Source: a bacterium (GTDB lineage: Bacteria; Verrucomicrobiota; Verrucomicrobiia; Limisphaerales; J093). From it: a stretch of 64,000 nt of DNA. Below, piece after piece: positions 60,673-64,000 of this stretch. Below the pieces are notes generated by a model, which was given only the letters and a program-made list of their open reading frames with translations, made no database searches and was not told where the DNA came from. The stretch's first letter is position 1; each line of letters begins with the position of its first letter. The DNA lies in NCBI GenBank assembly GCA_021780105.1, contig JAJXZJ010000029.1:1-64000 (forward strand), written 5' to 3'. The position numbers were made by a program, and so were the translations under genes.

Positions 60673-61874
60673 CCTCTCCATCCTCTTCCTCCGCCGTGAT
60701 CATGATTGTGGACGATACGCCGGCCAACCTGGCGATGATGGAAGACATGCTGGTCGCGCAAGGTTATGGCGTCCGTTGTTTCCCACGCGGCCGGCTGGCC
60801 CTGGCCGCGGCCAGCGCCGAGCCGCCGAACCTCGTGCTGCTGGACGTCAACATGCCGGAAATGAACGGCTACGAAGTCTGCGCCGCGTTCAAAACCGATC
60901 CGCGCCTGGCCGACATCCCGATCATCTTTGTCAGCGCCCTCAACGACACGACGGACCAGGTCAAGGCCTTCAATGCCGGCGGCGTGGACTATGTGACCAA
61001 ACCGCTCAGGGTCGAGGAGGTGCTTGCCCGCGTGAAGACGCACCTTGACCTGCACCGGCTCCAGCAGGAACTCGAACGGCAGAACGCGCGGCTGGATGAA
61101 CTGGTCAGCCTCAAGACCCGGCAGCTCGCCGAGGCCCACCAGCGGCTCGCCATCCTCGACGAAGCCAAAAGCGACTTCCTGCGCCTGATTTCGCATGAAC
61201 TGCGCACGCCGCTGCACGGGCTGTTTTCTGTCGGCGACCTGCTCTTCGATGCCTGCCCGCCGGCGTCGTCCACCCAGTCGCTCAAAGACCTCTTTCAACA
61301 GTCCCGCGACCGGTTGCTCACCATCGTGGACGATGCGCTGCTGTTGACGCAGATCACCACGGACGCCAGCGCCATCGCCACAAACCCCGCTCCGCTCCGC
61401 CAAATCCTGCGCACCGCGGCCGGCCGCGTGGCGGCGTTCGCCAGCAGCCGCAAGGTCCAACTGGCGCCGATCCCGGACACTGGGTGCGTGGTTCGCGTTG
61501 ACGCCGCCCTGTGTGTGCGAGCGCTGCAAGCCCTGCTGGAAACCGCCGTCAAATTCTCCAGCCCGGGGGAAACCGTGCGGCTCGCAATCACGCCCGCCAA
61601 CCAAGAAACCGGCCTGGTAATCGAGGCCGCCGGCCGGGACATTCCCGCACAAACCCTCCCCAAAATCTTTCAATTGCTGGCCATTTCCGAGGCGATCGTT
61701 CCGGGCGGCGATCTGGGTCTGGCGGCACCGCTGGCCCGGCGGATCCTCCGACTCTTCGGCGGCGAGGTGACGGTGGAAAATCTGGTTCCCCCCGGCGTCC
61801 GGTTCACCGTCCAATTCAGCGCCTTGAAGTCCGCCTCCAACCCTGACAGCAACGCCACGCAGACAGACGCTTGA
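60669..61874 (+). CDS. Receiver-histidine kinase hybrid with degenerate HATPase
   Basis: REC MIVDDTPANLAMMEDMLVAQGYGV...LLDVNMPEMNGYEV...VTKPLRVEEVL; H-box SHELRTPLHGLFSVGDLL; ATGA overlap with the upstream kinase. Confidence 0.88.
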   Translation: MTSPSSSSAVIMIVDDTPANLAMMEDMLVAQGYGVRCFPRGRLALAAASAEPPNLVLLDVNMPEMNGYEVCAAFKTDPRLADIPIIFVSALNDTTDQVKAFNAGGVDYVTKPLRVEEVLARVKTHLDLHRLQQELERQNARLDELVSLKTRQLAEAHQRLAILDEAKSDFLRLISHELRTPLHGLFSVGDLLFDACPPASSTQSLKDLFQQSRDRLLTIVDDALLLTQITTDASAIATNPAPLRQILRTAAGRVAAFASSRKVQLAPIPDTGCVVRVDAALCVRALQALLETAVKFSSPGETVRLAITPANQETGLVIEAAGRDIPAQTLPKIFQLLAISEAIVPGGDLGLAAPLARRILRLFGGEVTVENLVPPGVRFTVQFSALKSASNPDSNATQTDA

Positions 61875-61968
61875 CGTCGCAACTGCTGCCCACGATCTCT
61901 GCCGACATCGCAGCGACTCGCTCAACGACAGGGCCGGCGCGGCATCGTGGCGGGTTTGCCGGCAAACC

Positions 61969-62649
61969 TTACCGCCAGTGGCCGCCCGCGCGATACCAGC
62001 CGTGGGGTCCGCGCTCCCAGTGCGTTCGCACCCAGACCCCGTGCGGATAGGGCGGCAACGCCCAGCGTCCGCCAATCCACACCCACGCACCGCCGTCCCA
62101 CACCCATTCGCCATCAATCCAGACATACTCCGGGCCGGGAGCAACCACGACCGTTTCCACCGGTGGCGCTGGCGGGGCCTGGGCAACGACCGGGTTGGCC
62201 GTGCTGATCATATAAGCGATCACCTTCTGGCTGACTCCCGCGTTGTGGAGATCAATGAGCGCATCCGCGTCCAGATGATAGACGGCGCGGGTGTTGCTGA
62301 TTTGCCCAATGATCACGTCGTCGCTCAAACCAGCCCGGCTCATGGACTTGATGTCGGCAATGCTTGGGGGCGGCCCGGGCGGTGGCGGATAATAGGGAGG
62401 CGGCGCGCTGCGTTGGCGGTCCATGCCGTGTCCGATCAATCCGCCGGTAATCAGTCCGGCGGCTCCGCCTATCAACGCGCCGGCCCCCGGATTGTGACGG
62501 TCGGCCAGGGCGCCAATGGCCGCCCCCGACGCGCCACCGATCAAAGCCCCGTTGGCGGTGTAATCGGGCCGCCCGCCGGGCGTCGTGCATCCGGCCAGCA
62601 GGCTGGCCAGCCCGATGACGCTGGCCGCTTTGATGGCGACAGTTTTCAT
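61969..62649 (-). CDS. Glycine-zipper lipoprotein with YXWGXW-like Trp-rich C-terminus
   Basis: Lipobox MKTVAIKAASVIGLASLLAGC; GALIGGASGAAIGALADRHNPGAGALIGGAAGLITGGLIGHG; YVWIDGEWVWDGGAWVWIGGRW. Confidence 0.82.
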   Translation of the reverse strand: MKTVAIKAASVIGLASLLAGCTTPGGRPDYTANGALIGGASGAAIGALADRHNPGAGALIGGAAGLITGGLIGHGMDRQRSAPPPYYPPPPGPPPSIADIKSMSRAGLSDDVIIGQISNTRAVYHLDADALIDLHNAGVSQKVIAYMISTANPVVAQAPPAPPVETVVVAPGPEYVWIDGEWVWDGGAWVWIGGRWALPPYPHGVWVRTHWERGPHGWYRAGGHWR

Positions 62650-62677
62650 GTTCCACCCTTCCTTTGTCATAGTTTGA

Positions 62678-63853
62678 TTACCGGCCACGGTGGTCTCTTT
62701 GTTCTTCGTGTGGCCCTCTCTGTTCCCGCTCGTCGTGACCTTTCATTTCTGCATGGGAGCTATAACCTCTTACGTCAACGTGGATGCCCGGCGTTTCAAT
62801 GCGGATGTCGTGGTGCGTGTAAACCGCCATCCGCTCGCGGCCAAGCCCTTCAACGATGAAATGGCCGTGGTCCAGGCGGTAGCCATTCATGATGACGCTC
62901 CGGCTGAAAACAATGCCCACCCGGTCGCCCGGCAGGAGGAACGCGTGAAGATTGTGGTCCCAGAAACGCTTGTAGGGAACGAACGTGAACACCCCGGCGC
63001 CCAGGCCAAAATCAACGTCCACCGCCAGGTGGCCGCCGAACGACAGACCGACGCCTGGTTTGAAGATTGCTCCGGGCGGGAGGGGCGCCCAGCCGCAGTA
63101 ACCGTCGGCCTGCCGCCAGCAGACCCACGCCGGCGCCCAGTCATTGCCCGGCACCCACATCCAACCCAACGAGTCCCGATACCACCGGCCATAGTGAAAG
63201 GCAATGTCGCCCCAGGGATAATCCGATTGCCAGAACCAGCCGTCTGCGGTGTAAACCCAGTGGCCCTGATCGCAATAAGGCCGCCAGTAAGGATCCGTCG
63301 CCGCCACGGCGGGCCGCCAGCACAGACCGTGGCCAGGGACATCCATCCATGTCCCGTAGGGGGAAAGTTGGGCCTGGAACGAATCGAGGCTCGCAGGCTG
63401 TGCGGCCGGCACCGCGGCACCCGGCGGGGGTTCCGACGCAGCCGGCGCTGAGGCGTATTGCGGCGGCGCTGGAGCCGCAACCTGCGTCGTTGCCAACGGC
63501 GCCGGCGCCGGACTGGCAACGACTGGAGCAGGTGGTGCCGCCGGTGGCTGGCTGGCGGACAGGCTTGAACTACCGGCACCGAGCAACGCCTTGATCTCGT
63601 TTTGCGTCACGCTCTGACTCTGGAGATAGATGAGTTGATCGGCCGACAAGTTGTAGCTTGCTCCGGCATTTTTGATGTAGGTCAGAACCACGTCTTCGCT
63701 CAGGCCGGCCTTGGCGAGCTTGACCACGTCCTGAACCCCGGGCGGGAGGGTCGGCACCGCCGCCGTTTGAGCCAGACAGCGGGCAGCCGACAGATGCACC
63801 ACCAGGCCGGCCACGAAACAGCCGATCATGATATGACGCTTTAGCTTGATCAT
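62678..63853 (-). CDS. DUF6600-like Trp-rich secreted protein
   Basis: Signal peptide; SPYGTWMDVPGHGLCWRPAVAATDPYWRPYCDQGHWVYTADGWFWQSDYPWGDIAFHYGRWYRDSLGWMWVPGNDWAPAWVCWR. Confidence 0.78.
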   Translation of the reverse strand: MIKLKRHIMIGCFVAGLVVHLSAARCLAQTAAVPTLPPGVQDVVKLAKAGLSEDVVLTYIKNAGASYNLSADQLIYLQSQSVTQNEIKALLGAGSSSLSASQPPAAPPAPVVASPAPAPLATTQVAAPAPPQYASAPAASEPPPGAAVPAAQPASLDSFQAQLSPYGTWMDVPGHGLCWRPAVAATDPYWRPYCDQGHWVYTADGWFWQSDYPWGDIAFHYGRWYRDSLGWMWVPGNDWAPAWVCWRQADGYCGWAPLPPGAIFKPGVGLSFGGHLAVDVDFGLGAGVFTFVPYKRFWDHNLHAFLLPGDRVGIVFSRSVIMNGYRLDHGHFIVEGLGRERMAVYTHHDIRIETPGIHVDVRGYSSHAEMKGHDEREQRGPHEEQRDHRGR

Positions 63854-63872
63854 TATTTTGAGAGTCGAGGGT

Positions 63873-64000
63873 TCACTTCCGTGCCATCCATGAATTCTCG
63901 ATGGACACCTGATTAACGGCCAAGGGATCGCCCTCCCAACCGCCCCCCAGCGCTTTGTAAACCGCAATGAGGTCCGTGGCCGTGCTTTCGTTGCTCTGCA
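63873..64000 (-). CDS. C-terminus of NodT/TolC-family outer-membrane efflux protein (runs off right edge)
   Basis: Minus frame QSNESTATDLIAVYKALGGGWEGDPLAVNQVSIENSWMARK*; ATDLIAVYKALGGGW is the typical RND outer-membrane lipoprotein C-terminus. Confidence 0.85.
   Translation of the reverse strand, partial: QSNESTATDLIAVYKALGGGWEGDPLAVNQVSIENSWMARK

Noticed and set aside
1-64000. CRISPR arrays, rRNA operons, insertion sequences or prophage modules
   Set aside because: No regularly spaced repeats, rRNA signatures, transposase or phage structural motifs were seen in the sequence or ORF translations.

Overview
GC-rich bacterial chromosomal window. Gene content (glycoside hydrolases, DUF6600/YXWGXW-type envelope proteins, S53/S8 proteases) suggests Verrucomicrobiota, but this is inference. 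Most of it is ordinary: a carB 5' part, ruvB, cysE, a parE/parC-like pair, prfC, infA, an RRM protein, a GntR(YtrA)-ABC operon, two-component genes, scattered glycoside hydrolases (GH29, GH39, GH2, GH38-like, GH106-like), and one tRNA-Thr(CGT). The most unusual region is about 14.96-17.95 kb. There a compact divergent restriction-modification cassette (beta-class MTase and an HTH_XRE-endonuclease fusion) sits between two non-contiguous remnants of ppdK whose order is swapped relative to an intact gene. The outer remnant is fused to a frameshifted PIN-domain relic. Other anomalies are a decayed second carB fragment near 53.4-53.8 kb, heptanucleotide (NGTTGAN)n arrays inside and beside a histidine-kinase gene, perfect tetraloop hairpins, a frameshifted MASE1 hybrid kinase, a degenerate HATPase, and an ankyrin protein with an export-like C-terminus. 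All family calls come from reading the translations by eye; no searches were run.
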